Source: Rhinopomastus cyanomelas (lineage: Eukaryota; Chordata; Aves; Bucerotiformes; Rhinopomastidae). From it: a DNA stretch of 64,000 nt. The notes beneath the pieces are model-generated. The model did not search any database and was not told the origin of the DNA. It worked only from the letters and a program-made list of their open reading frames with translations. Numbering within the stretch: the first letter of the stretch is position 1; each line of letters opens with the position of its first letter. Positions 47,521 to 61,111 of the stretch are shown one piece after another. Location: contig VXBP01008918.1 of NCBI GenBank assembly GCA_013400115.1, positions 1 through 64,000 of the forward strand, given 5' to 3'. The position numbers were made by a program, and so were the translations under genes.

Positions 47521-50500
47521 TCCAGGACTATGTTGTAAGAGAACTGTGAATAAGACCACACATTGTGCCAGTACAAAGTCTGCATTTCAGGAACAGAAAA
47601 ATCACAGTCATTTTACTCTTCACAAAAATGAAGGAAAATAGTTTTGGTATTTAATGTTGCTGACTGAACCACACAGTTTACACAGCAGACTCACGAGTTC
47701 TTGATGTGCTTGTAGGTATGTTCACAAGCTCAGTAATACTTCTGTGTGTCTGGTGTTTTAAAACTGGTGTTTTTTTAAAAAGACTGGGTCAGTAAGTTTT
47801 CTGTGCACTTGTTATTTTCCTATTCCTGCTTCTCCTATAGCACGATAAAAACAATGATTGAATGGCCTTTTGAGACTGCTGAACAGCCACAATAGACTTT
47901 GTGGCAAATGGTGCTCCCTCCACCAGTGCATGAGAAGAGAAGACTCCTTTGCATAGGAATCACAGATTGAAAGTCTCTGCTCAGCAGTCTGCTGTTTTCC
48001 TCTCTCCAGAATGCAGTCAAGGGAATATTGCCAGGCTGATCCTGTATCTGCAAATGGCTTTGATTCTAGGACTATGCATAAGAAAAACTATTAACCTGAA
48101 AAGGAAATCTTTTTCAGACCTAGAACACATTTATTAGCAACCGCTTAAGACACTCTTAAAGATATATGGAGACATTTATTTCCGTTTTTGCATGGATTGT
48201 ATTTGCTTTTCTGAAAATATTTTAAGCATTAGTTTCACTCTTATTGATTGTGCATCTCAGTCCTTCTTAAACCTTATGCAGAACGCCCAGAATGCCCTAC
48301 TCAGTTGTCAAAATCTCCAGCCTTCCCTGGCAATATCATAATGCATGCGGGAGCTTTCAGTATAAAAAGCTGCAGTATTCTGTAATTTAATAATTTGGGG
48401 TCAGAGTGCAAGCAGAAGAGTAATGTAATTTTCTACTGCTAGTACTACTAGCAACAATAATAATGAATGGACTACTGAGGAAAATTATTTTGTTATTTAT
48501 AATATTGGATTATTTAATTTCTCTTGCTCTTTTTTTCTTTTTAGTCACATACATTAATTAGAGCATTGCCTGTTGAGCAGCAGAATTTAGCTCTTTTTTC
48601 TTGCCTCAGAAAATTTGTTTACAGAAGAGAATGCACATTATTTTCTAGCTCCAACTACCTTTTCAAGGCAAGCTGAAACAGTGGTTTTGAATGAAAAATT
48701 TAGAGCTAGCATGTTGTCTGAGACATTAGGCAGGGGCTAAGCCCATGAAAAACATGATTTTATGCACACCTTGAGGTGTATTACCAATGTACTGAGACAG
48801 TGACCGTTTAGATGTTGGCCTTAATGCACATAGATAAAGGTGCAAGTTCTAAGTGGTACTGGAATAAAAAGGATGCTTGATTTTAAAAATAAAAAATATT
48901 AAGCCCAAGCAGTATTAAAGAATACTACAAGCTAGCATTTACATATTGATTAAATTACAGTACTTCACCTTTCTTGCCCTTGTTTTTTTATTCCTTGCCA
49001 TCTATCAATTGAAAGCTTTTTGCATTAAATGACAGCTGAATCTTTTCAAGTATGATGAGAATGATTATGCAGGACAGAAGTCAAGATTTAATCACAAACG
49101 TAGAAGGCACCTAGTTTTGTTGAAAGAAGGATCAAGACTTGGAGTCTCCCAGCCCCTCAGGATGCATCTCCACTGACTGCTGGGGGCAGCCCCATGATCA
49201 GACTAATCTGCTGCCTAAATTCTGAGCCTCCAAGTACTTCTGGTGTGAGACCGGTTTGGGTCCTCTGAAGCCCACAAATATGCCTAAATTGGCAAATTCT
49301 GTCATGTCTATACAGCTTCTGTACTGCATAACACTGAAAAGATCTCAGGTAAGCGACCTGCTTTGCTTTCTGCTTGCCAATTTTAGTGTCATTAAGTCAT
49401 AATAACATATGATAGGACAGCACCAGGGCAAGTCTGTGGCTGAAAGAGTGATGTGCAGAAATCAGGTGTGGCTGAAAAATACATTACCTTCTGCATTCAT
49501 TTACTTGTTGGTACTCGCTCCCACCACGTGTCTGTTTTGCCTGTATTTTATTTTACCTGTCCCTTATCACTGACTGCTGACCTTTATATACCCCCAGCCT
49601 GATTCCTAGTTAGCATGAATCAGGAGGCAGCTGTAGTGACAGGACAAGTAGGGATGCTTATTAATTTTGTGCAAAACTGACTCAGCAGTTGGTGAGGAAC
49701 AGACCATGCTGTTAAACTACTGTGTCATCAGTACACTTGTGTGCTCTTCTGAGGGCTTCAGGCTTCATCAGTGATTGATGGGTCAGGAGTTTGACTGAAT
49801 CCTACTTGCACTTCTTGGGTGCTAAGTCATCATAACATCCTCATCTCTCTTCAATTCTTCCCACTGGCAGTGTTACGACTCACCAGGAGGCGCAAACTGC
49901 CTCATGGCAGCTCATCAGCCAGAACAGGACACACAGTAAATCTAAACAGTAATTAGGTCACAAGTGAAAAGCTCAGATTGGACCCAAATGAACATTTGCC
50001 TGTGTCCATAAAACATTTGCCCCATTTGGAATTGCTGGGCTAATTCTGATGAAAGAAGAGGAGCTGGGGTTACAAGGCCGCAGCCAGAGATAGTGCACTT
50101 GCAGTTATGCAGATGAACCTGCTCTTCATCTTCCCAAATGATGCCCAGAGGCAGCCAGAACAGTCATTCCTTCACTTTTATGAGCAGCGAATTTACATTA
50201 AAAGGCTTTTAAATAAAGTCTATCGTCTACACTTGAAAGATGTTGTTCCAATTTTGAACTTTATTATGGTGCTGTGGCATGGAGAAGTGACCCCGTGCAT
50301 GATGGAGCTGAGGTGCCAACTTGCCCTATAGCTCTGTTAATAAGGATTGGTAAGGGTGAAGGCAGTGGTGTTGGCAAGAATGCTGATGAGCCTCATTAGC
50401 AATGTGCATCTTGCTTCCTCACAGAAAGAGTACACAAGCCTGTGGGGGAGAGTGAAAAGAGTCAAAGTGCTCTGCATCAACTAATTTATTTGGCTGGCTG

Positions 50501-53500
50501 AGTCCACCATTGTAAACAAGTCTTGCTTTCTATGAAAATACTCATTAGTCACTGATTTCTGGGTACTTAGGTTACATGGACAAAGTAGAGTCAGTGTTTT
50601 GTCCATACTCCTCACTGATATTTTGAGGACAGGAATCTGTTCCTTAACAGACATTATTTGCACCACTAAAAGGGATATAAATCATACTTACACTTTTGAA
50701 GATTCCTGCTGTGGATGAGCTACAGCATCCAAACCTCTTGTTACAGCACTCATACTTATGTTGCAGAAATAGTCCTGCTGCTTCTTCTCAGTCCTCCGAG
50801 CAGATGGCTTCACTTGCAGGTACTGTAGCTTGTCCTTGGAACAGTGAAAAGAGTGTAAAATGCATTTGGGAAGAATGTATTAACCTACTTAAATGTCTGT
50901 CTCTATCTGGGAATCCACCTGGGCAGAATTCAGGTGTCATGATTAGCAAAACACAAGTAGCTTTCCCAAGGGTTCCTCAGCTGCAGGCTGGAAATGGCAG
51001 TGAACTACATCAGCTGCCTTTAATAAGGCTGGTCCAAGCCTGATGACAGTTTTTTCCCCAGCAGTCCTTCTTTTGTCTCCACCTATTCTACTGGGGCAGT
51101 TCCATCTGGAAGAGGGGAGCTCTGTCANCAAGTTTAGATTTCACAAATATGAGAAATATCTGAACAAATTCAAAGGAAAGGATGAGTTTGAACAGTCTAA
51201 CATGAAAAAATCCTTTTCTATATAGTGATATTTTTAGAAATCTTAGGCAAAGTTTAAACTGACTTGAGTAATTTTGGGTAAACAGTTGGTAAATATGGTA
51301 GATGAAATGAAAAAAATTGGACAAGAATATTTGAGTGGATAATTGCATATTTCAAATTTTTGTGCTTTTTTGCACTTTGTTCAGTGCATTGAAGCATATT
51401 TTCTTTTCAAACATTCCAAACGAAAAGTGTTTTGTTAAACCCAAGAAATAAGTTGCACATCCTTCTGCAGTAATTCTACGCTTACAGGTGAATGCAGTGT
51501 GTTAATCTGAGTCTACAAGTTCTTAAAAGAAAGGTGTTTTTAATTCAGCTGAAAATTTTCCACCTTTTGATAGCTTCATGTTCCATTTTACTTTTCTCCC
51601 ATAATAGCTGGTACCAATTATGCTAAGCGAGGTAAGGTCGTGAGTGGTCTCCCTTTATGGGCTACAGGCTTTATATTTATTCTGGTTACACAGGCACAAG
51701 GTAAGTGATGCTGACTACCAAATATATTCCATTACTGATGCAGACAATTACGAAGAGGATAAGAACCTGATGCTTCAGTGCAAAACCAGCCTGAAACTGC
51801 ATATTCATCAGGATTTTTGGACCATCTCTACTGACAGCTCCTCTTACTAGAGTAACTTTTGTGGAGACATTTGTAAAACTGGGCCTGACTTCACATCTAT
51901 TATCTCGTTCTTAAACTTTTAAAAGCAGCTCATTTCAGCAGTGTCTGTTTAACCATGGTTCCTCTGTCATGCTGACAATCCAATCCATATGCTGATCCTG
52001 TGGTATGAGTGACATTTTGGCTGATTGACTAATTGTCAAAAGCAGCAACAGTGCAATTTCAGGTTGTGGTCTCTTTAATGAAAGAGCTATTGCTAGTTGG
52101 CCTGCGAGTTTTTATATTTGTACATGTGGCCTCACCAATTCGGACACATTTGGTGTTTCTATCATTTTTAATCCTGTAAGGAATTTCATTCTCATATAAA
52201 TTTTGAAGTGTTGCTGGATACATTTTTTTCTCTTTGTTCTTCATATTTTGTTTTTAGCTAAAATAAGGTTATTATTTTCCGGTCCTCCTGGATATTTAGA
52301 TAGATGTGGTTTCACAAGTCCAGCCCCCTGTGCATTTGCATTATATTCATTATGATCCATACCAACATACTTTATCATCTTTTCCCTTCAGATTATTATA
52401 TTGGAGATAACAGGTGGAGGAAAACATATTTGCATAGCTCTATTCTCACCTGCACTTCATTAATAGCCAAGTCATTTACAAAAGTAATTTTCTAGTCAGT
52501 GTTCAACCACAATAAAATGTTCTATGTGTTCAATATTTTCAAGTAAGCAAGTCTGCAGAGAAGACCACAGGAAGAGATCAATAACAGAGAGAATCAGTAG
52601 CACTACTACTGCATTTTCTACAGGATCTTATTCCCATAGTTTTTGTCTGACAGTGATGTCCCACATCAGAAATCTATTTTATTACACATTTCACCATACC
52701 ACTGTACTGATTGCAATGTACTTGTGATCAGAGTGACTAAGCTGGCAAGTAACTATCCTTGCATGTTCCTAAGCCTCTCAGCTGCAAAGATGGTGTCCAA
52801 GCTGGCAAAATCTTGTGCTGCTCAAGGTGTGGTGCATATCAGGATGCATAGGACTTTATTCTCTGGAAGAATGGTCTTTGCATCCCTATTACCTGTTGCA
52901 AGCAAGAAAAAAATTCTCCCCATCAGAAGGACAAGCTGTTCTTTTTTTCTCCAAAATTGTAACCTGTGTCCATGGTTCAGGAAAATTACAAAATATATCT
53001 TGCTCTAAAAAGACTTTCATGTTTCTCTAGTTTCCTTCTGTAGGCAGAAAAACAGGTCATTGGAGCCATCTTTTCTAGTGTTTTGGACAAGCAGGATAAT
53101 AGAAGAGGATGAAAATGGATAGTTTAGTTCTACTGTGTTGCACACAAAACGCTCTCCAGTAAATTGATTGTAAAGAAAACCCCAGCCTAACAGGAGGGAG
53201 TAAAATATCATTTGGAATTATCCACTGTAATTTTAATAAAAAAAATTACCCAAACTTCCAGATAATTAAACCTGCCTTTAAATGTAAGCATGAGTGAAAA
53301 AGTCTTCTGTAAAAGAGATATCATGTACATTTTTTTATTATCACTTAATAGTTAGAGGAGAGAGAGACTATAAGGCTCAACACCAGGAAACTAAATATAA
53401 CTGCATGTTTTCATTCACTGAACAATTAAGAAAACAAAGAAACTGAAAAATTGTAGACCTTCACTCTGTGTAGCAAACGAAATGCTGAACTCACTAGTCT

Positions 53501-55947
53501 TTCAAACTTCCAGTGTGGATCTTTGTTGCTAAGTTTACTCTGACTCTCTAAATTCGTAGTGATGGAATAGCTTTTTTCTCACAAGAATAGAGTTTAGAAG
53601 AGAAGACCTGCCACATACATTCATCTTACAGAAGAATTTCATGCAAAATGTTAGGTACTTGGGTAAAGCCCTTCTGTTTTCACACTGCTATGACCTCCTA
53701 CTACTGGCATGCCATAAAAACATTCGCATCAACAGTGAATCACACTCAAGCATATCTTGCTCTGTCTGAATCTTATGAACATGGACCCAGTACAAGAGTT
53801 TGTGGATCTGTTTAATGCAGAAAATTCTGCTTGTAAAGGGTTTATTCTTTCTAGAATCAAGCTATATTTTGAAACTAAGTGCCTTTACATTATTGCGGTG
53901 TTACATTAAGAAAAGGAATCTCCTTGATCCCATTTTCTGACACTGTTGTGGTTACAGAATGTTAATTACTCATCAAGTCATGGTATTCCCAAACATCTCA
54001 GTAAGAAAAGTAGTGGTTTTAGGTGCTCTCATGAGTGAGATGGTTGAAATGAGGCTGCTGAGTTGAAGCATGGCAAGAAATCCTATAGCATTGTTAAGAA
54101 AACCCTCTGTTTATAGATACCATGCAGTTGAAACGATCTAACAGTAATAAGACTGGGAAAATGACATTGCTTTTTGTTTGGAGGATTGGAGTTAGCAGGG
54201 TTTTTCAATGAGTCAAAGGTAGGTGAGTTGGTGTAGCTTGTTTTAAATACTTAAATTTGTGGTTCTTAAACTGTGTTTGGTAGGTTTTAGATGTTTAGGA
54301 AGATATAGTTTAGAGCAATAGAATTAATAGGACTGTTCACTTTTGAATTTTGGTAGAAACTTCAAAATTCCACCTTAAAATATCTCAGTTGAGCCCTCTT
54401 AGTCAAAAGAGGTGACAACTTATAGGTGGCACAGATACTGTTGTTTGTGTAGACATAAACAAAAATTACTTTTTCTTCTCTTAATTAAAGCTATTAGTTC
54501 AATATGGCAACAGCAGGCAGGAGACTTTTAATCTAAGTCGCTAAAACATAAAATAGACACACTTACAGAGAAAAATACACGTGGGTTGCCTGATGCATAA
54601 TAATGCAAACCCCTCGTTTCTTCTACTGTTTTACCACAAAATTTCTGATAAGTAGTTCAAATGCAGAGTCACAATATTACATTAATTTTACTAAAGGTTT
54701 TTAAAGAGCCCCTTTGCCCATACTACCCACAGAGGATATTAGTATGGCTGTATTCATTCATTGTCAGTGGTGGGTTTAATGTGAAACTCAGTGAGGTAGG
54801 CTAAAACTGCTTCTATGTTAGACTTTAATCAAACTGTTTCTGCTGCTGTAGTTGTTAGTTAATGCAGTGTTCTCTAACTGCAGAAAGAAGTCCTGTTCAG
54901 AAATAATGCAATAGGACTTTTAATGCTAACATTTGTGTACTCTACTGCTCATAAATCGCTCTTGAAAAGAGTGTAGACATCTATTCCATTTCTAAGCATA
55001 CACTCTTATTACTTATGCCTTTTGCATAAACTTCAGTGCAGCTGAATAGTCTATTTTACTTGTTGACTGAATCCAGTATCTTGAATAAATGTGTCTGTAA
55101 AATCTTCCGTGCATCATCAGCAAAGATCTTCTAATCAGATGTATGGTATCTGTCAGTGTACGTCATCATGGACAGAGAATTGCCCTGGGTAGCTGAACTA
55201 GGGTATCCTATAGAAGTTTAGTTCTGAATGTTCTGAACTTGGCTGAAATGGAGAAATTGAAGGCACTCAGCAGTTTTCAGAACTAGGACCTCTATTTGCA
55301 CGAAGATAATGAGAATGTACTGAAATATTTCAGGCAGAAAAAACCTGACATCAAGACACTGGTAGGCAGAAGTCATGACATAGGGCACTGCTAACATCTG
55401 CTTCCTCTGACACACTGCAAACAGCCTCACAAAGGTCTCTAAAGCTCATGACATTATCATATTTGTCAAATCCTTCCAGAATGTGGAGTTAGCCATCCAT
55501 GTCATCAAATGCCAAGGTGACTGACATTGGCCACTGTCACACTGGTCTTGTATGCCACCCTTCCCAGAGTGGGTAACCGCAGAAGCTACCAGAGAGACTT
55601 CACAGTGCTTCTGCCTTCATTCTGGAGCTGAAGTCCTAATGTGAACAGCTAAAGGAAGCTGAGAGTGTGGCCAACAGCCCAAATGATGTTTGCTCCAGAC
55701 AGATGTGAATAGAACTTGTTTGTCCTGATTTGAATTTCTATTATAACTGCTTATTCGACACTAACTGAAGTCTCAAGCAGAGTTTTTAACGTGGATTTAT
55801 GCCCATAAGCCTCATCTTTTACATATAGGCTTAACTTCAACAGGCATTGTCTTTGATGTTTCTAACTGCATTAAAAGTGCCAAACCTGGAAACCTCACGT
55901 AAAATTCCCATATGTTTGTGCAGACAGATGGCTAAAAATAGCCTGGT
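47521..55947. other. Long stretch without recognised element
   Basis: About 8.4 kb with no CR1, LTR, hAT, RNA gene or exon that I can support. This is the largest such stretch in the window. One ambiguous base (n) is at 51128. Frames such as 50696-51043 and 52643-53008 show no family motif. Confidence 0.45.
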
Positions 55948-56640
55948 TTCACAGAATCATAGAGTAGTTTTGGCTGAAAGAGACCTTCAAGATCTTCAAG
56001 TCCAACCTTTTCCTAACCCTATCATCATCACTAAGCCACATACCCCAACAGAGTATCTACCTTTCTCTTAAACACCTCCCTTCCGGTGCCTGACAACCCT
56101 TTCAGGAAACAAATTCTTCCTGACCTCCAAACTGAACCTCCCCTGGTGCAGCTTAATTCCATTTCTCTTCATCCTATCACTTGCCAGTAGGGAGAACAAA
56201 CCAACCCCTGCCTCTCTACAACCTCTTTTCAAGTACTTGTAGAAAACAATAACAACCCCCACTTCTCCACTATAAGCAGCTCCAGATTCCTCAGCCATTC
56301 CTCATAGGACACATGTTCCAAATCCTTTACTAACTTGGTAGCTGCCTCTGTACCTTCTCCAGCACTTCAGTGTCCCTCTTGTAGTGAGGAACTCAAAACT
56401 AGATGTGGTACTGAGCCCTGGGGGACACCACTCATGACCAGCCACCAACTGGATTTAAGTCTGTTGATCACATCTCTTTGGACTTGGCCATTTAACTCTT
56501 TTTCTACCCAGTGAAGTATATACCCATTGAAGCTCAGAGCAGTCAATTTCTCCAGGACAATGCTACGGACAACAACGTCAGGTAACTTTCTAAAATCAAG
56601 GTAGATAACATCCACAGCCTTTCCTTTATCCAACAAGCTG
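55948..56640 (-). mobile_element. CR1 LINE with internal deletion
   Basis: Minus-strand CR1. The tail and 3' UTR lie at 55948-56060 ('cacagaatcatagagtagtt'), and the ORF2 C-terminus at 56068-56298 ('FYKYLKRGCREAGVGLFSL', 'GRFSLEVRKNLFPERVVRH'). A junction near 56390-56400 drops the catalytic palm, and RT upstream of it follows at 56400-56640 ('KGKAVDVIYLDF', 'WWLVMSGVPQGS'). Confidence 0.85.
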
Positions 56641-56649
56641 GAGTGTGTT

Positions 56650-56702
56650 GGATCAATCAGTCCCTAAGATCTCTTCCAACTTAATCATACGCTCATAGAA
56701 AG
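56650..56702 (+). mobile_element. Possible CR1 3' tail, plus orientation
   Basis: 'gatcaatcagtccctaagat' with 'ctcttccaacttaatcatac' resembles a worn CR1 tail abutting the previous minus-strand copy. Confidence 0.45.
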
Positions 56703-59700
56703 GTTTGTACTTGTAGCTTCAGATCACCCAGGCACATTTGTTTGTTTCAGTCACTCCAGACAGTCTGTGGCAAGAGCATCTCAGTGCTACCTCACAGCTG
56801 TGTATAGAGCACATCCTTCTATACACCATGTAAAGAATAGGAATAAATTTATCTCAAACATGACAACAATGCTATTACCAATGCAGACAGACTTAGAAAC
56901 TTAGCAATGTGTCACCCTATAACAAGCAACATTGTTCTGTTGACCTGATGAAGATTTGCTATATGTGTTAATAATTGTCCCTAGGAACAGATTATGTTTC
57001 TTCTCGTCAAAATGTTGACAGAGAGATGCTTAAGTGTTTTTGGTGAAACTCTGTTCTATTCGTACCTTTCAAGATTTCAGTAAGAGCTTGGTCAGAGCTT
57101 GACTGCATATGAAACAGCTGTTGCCATGCAATTAGAAATATTTTCTCTAGCTTTTAGTTATTTTGTCTTATTCAGCAACAAATTTATTCTTCATGAAATG
57201 AGAAGAAGCAATAAAAGTAAATTTTATCAAAGTGTAGAAGCAGGTATAAACATGAATATTGTAGGGCTGATGACTTTCATTTACTTAATGTAATCTTTTC
57301 CACTTTAAAAGGATAAGAAAAAAAATCTACTTGAGAAGTGGAAAAAAATTTGAATTCAAAACATGTCTACTTTAGCAGTTTAAGCACAGTCACTTTATCT
57401 AATCATGTCTTATGTGTTCGTTCTCTTTGACATTATGAATTTTGCACTGAGCAGGAAGAAAGGTGCAAAACGTTTCAGAACAGGCATTCTCAAAGCTGTC
57501 ATTCATATCATGTCTTTTCAAATCTTTTCCGTTCAAAAACTTCAACTTTATTGGAAACTTGTGGTGTTGAAATTTTCATCATTAAATTTTAACGATATTC
57601 CCCAGCAGTTTTGCTACACCTTTATTTTGACAGGGATGACAAAATATACTTCCATTTAAATGCACTTTGTAGTGCTTTTGACGTTTATTTTCTAGAAAGT
57701 ACTTCATCAATTTTAATGTGCATTTTCTTAGCCCTGATTTCTGCTTTTGTTGCAGGGGGGTTGTTATTTGAGATGTTTTATATTTAGGTCATTCTCATTG
57801 CGTTTTGGACAAAGTTTGACTGTCATAAATTTATATGTAGGATTCTTAGAAAAATGTAAAGATTACTAGCACTGCACAAATCCAGTTCTGGTGTTGTCAC
57901 TTGTTGTCACTTGTGTTGCAATAGCAGACAGTACTTGTTTTTAATTCCTTATTTATTTATGATTTTGGTTGCACTACAGGTGTTGGTGGTATAAAGAATA
58001 TGTGATTTTCTTTTCAAGATGAGACTAAAGGCAAGAAAAAATAACCCTATTTAAGAGTAAATGTAAAAAGCTAAGCAGTTGCTGCTTAAAAGAAGATTGT
58101 TTCCTAAGGTAGTGCCATGCCCAGCATCTAAGCAGTTAACACTCTCTGTTATGTACAGTGAGATGGTTTTGCAATCTTTGCCCAGAGTCAGACAGGAAGA
58201 GTCACCTGCATTTCTCTCTGCAATCAGGCAGCTAGCTTAATTGGGCAATGGCACAGCCTTGCAGGATATCTTAATGAGCCAAACTGGTAGCAGGAATTGG
58301 ACTCTTGAGAGAACAGAGATAGAAACCAGACAGACAAAGAGACAGGTAGAAGCTGCAGAATAAGAGAGATAAGATGGAAGAGCTCTGCCAGGGTTTAGTG
58401 CTGCTATATACACTTCTTTGTATTTTCTGGCCCCTTCTCACTTCTGTACCAGCTATGTGCTCAAGATACTGCTGTCTAGGTCTTCTCTGCTCTTTGAGTA
58501 GTCTTGTGGATATTTTTGTGCTTATTGTGGCTTTTCTTCCTGAATGATCTGAATATGCAGGGAGCCAGTTTGAAAGGCTGTCCAATTTAATAGCAAATCT
58601 ACCTTCACAACATTCAGTACAATGCAGGGGGAAGAAAAGAATAAATCTAATCAAACTCTGAGGGAAAGAATCTTCAGTGTAGTTTGGACCACCTTACTAA
58701 GAGTGCCCCTGTCTTCACCTCTCACCGTTCTATCACTAAAACTCCTGGCAACAAATGAATTTTAATGAAGATCTGCTGTGCTTTAGATTTTAAATGAGAT
58801 GTTTGATAAAAGAGAGAAAACTGTCTGCACATCTACCTTATGTTCCTCATGCATGCCTCCTGGTGAAAATAAATAAATAAAGGCCAGGTTATCTCTTTGC
58901 TTGTTTTCTATAGAGATTTCCCCGCAAAGCTGTAAAAAATAGCCTGTTTTCACAGAGCTCTTTTCATGCTGATTCCCTCTCCCTGCTTCTGGTAAGAAAC
59001 CGATTGCTGTATATGCAGCTTCTGTGGCTTTCTGGCTTCCTGAGCTTCCCAGACCAGCAAAGACATTTGTTTCTGTTAGCCTGAACCAGTATTAAAGTCT
59101 GTGAGGCCAGCAGCAAGTAGTTTGACAGGGCCATCTTCATCTGAGCAGAGTTTTGACACTGCATCTTACCAGGAATTTTGCAGGTGAGCTAGTCGTTAGT
59201 CCCTAACATACGGTGGTTTATTTGAATGCAGGGTACTGAAGAATTTAATAATGTAGTTTATCCTTTGCTTATTTGCCTGGAACTAATTTTTTCTCCAGGT
59301 GTAGAGACTACCACTATATTTCATTCAGAGGTACCTGTGTGCATAGTAAAAGGCTGCTTGTGGTAAAATGCTCAGCTTGCTGAATGTGTTTGGTCTCCAA
59401 AGATAGCTTTCAGACCTGAACTAAGCCATGCATTGATTGTGAGGGAAAAGTAAAGGTTATGTATTTTTAGTGCATGAGTTTTGCTTTTCTCCTGTGCAGT
59501 ATGTGACACTACCTAGGTGTAAATGCCACCTCATGCAGATGTGCTAATGGAATTCCTGCTTTTATGCAACTGCTTTTTAGGGACTGAGGGGAGCTTGAAA
59601 AGCTCTGTTCTAATTACGATGTTTCCGTCTGTTGCTAACTGTGCAGTGTACATGTGTGACCATGTGTGTGAAGCAAAGTCCTAGCTTACAAGCAAAAGAT

Positions 59701-61103
59701 TTTGATCAATGGTAGCATAAACTGAAAATATAATGAACCAACAACCTTATCGCATAAACCCAAGATATTTACAGATGTAATAATATATTAGATACTGTGA
59801 ATAACCTGTAGGTAGTTAGTTTGGACTGTCTTCTCTAGTTTACCACTCTAACATAACTTCTAGATAAAAAAAAAAAATCAGTATTTAAAACAAGATTCGA
59901 AAGTCCTCTGCAAGAGCAGCACTGGAAACAAAGACATGTCTATAGCACATAGAAAGGGAGTGGCAGCAACTGATACCTCTGACTACAGGCTTGAGTAGTT
60001 TTAGTTGTGTGGAGATCCATAGTGTGGTGTTTCTGAAATTAATTACCTACTCTGAGTCACTTAAATTCACTGCATGCAGGAAGCCTCAGTTAGAAACTTG
60101 AGTTCTACTCTGCCTTGCTGTTATCTCTTATGTTGTTAACCAAATGAACACATCATCACAGTTCTGAGTACTGGTCACATTTTGAAATGGATTTGTGCTT
60201 CTACTTACTTATTTCCTAAATGAGAAAATGAAACTCTTATAGGGGTAGGTTTAAGGAAGGTTTCATACAGATATTTTGATATCTGAAAGGAAATGTATTT
60301 CCCCACACACCAATTTTAGTATCCCTCTACTGAACATGTCCTCATATGACATGGTCAATTTCCTATGCAAACAGCTGAAATTTGCCACACTAATCAGTGA
60401 CTGATTTTACTACCATGTTATAGCACAAAATGGAAATGAGATTATCATCATTCTTTCTCAGCACCATCATCATTGATGATGAGCTGTTCCGTCTACGAGG
60501 TCTTTACCTTATGTCAATGAAATGAACCAAGAATAATTGGAAGTGGGATGAAGTACACCATCATTTATTGTGCTTGATCACACTCAAGGACTCATCACTC
60601 AGGATCTAGAAGTAAAATCACTGAAGAAATAGGCTTCATATAATTTATAAAGGTGTTGGAGGAAAGCTTTCTGATTTTGTACCACTAAACAAGTTGTAAT
60701 ACATCTCTTAATGTATGTTTTAATATACAACTATAATTCTTCTAGTGATGATCTGTGTGCTAAATACCAACTGTTCTGTGCCTCTCCTAAACACAGTCAG
60801 GCTGTGTTTTTCATTCATCTTTTGCTCACATTGAACAAATGCAACAAATGAAGATACTTGGCCAATCTAAACTGCTTCTCCTGTGCTGGAGGAATGGTTC
60901 CACAGGATAGTACATCTGACACTTCAAGACAGTGAAAAGCAGTGGCAGAATGTATGAAAATTACTCCTCCAGAGCTTCCTTAAACTCTCACCTCACTTGT
61001 TTCAGAAGTCTTGGTTTTTTGTTTCATGTGTAGGCTCAGGCTAAGAACTTGAACCATCTTCTTGAATACGGGAAGGAAGAAAATTTTGGTCTTTGAGGTA
61101 TTT
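56703..61103. other. Long stretch without recognised element
   Basis: About 4.4 kb with no recognised gene or repeat. There is a small direct repeat at 57893-57914 ('gttgtcactt' twice), an (AAAT)n patch near 58866-58880, and an inverted repeat at 60465-60481 with 8-bp arms (catcatca/tgatgatg). Confidence 0.45.
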
Positions 61104-61111
61104 ATATAGAG
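61104..61111. repeat. hAT target-site duplication, left copy
   Basis: ATATAGAG, compared with GTGTAGAG at 61791-61798 (6 of 8 identical). Confidence 0.65.

Noticed and set aside
50696..51225. Open frames around the ambiguous base
   Set aside because: Featureless and short. The n at 51128 is a sequence gap of one base, not a biological signal.
58271..58654. 127-codon minus-strand frame
   Set aside because: No domain, splice context or conserved motif could be seen. Length alone is weak evidence in 64 kb.
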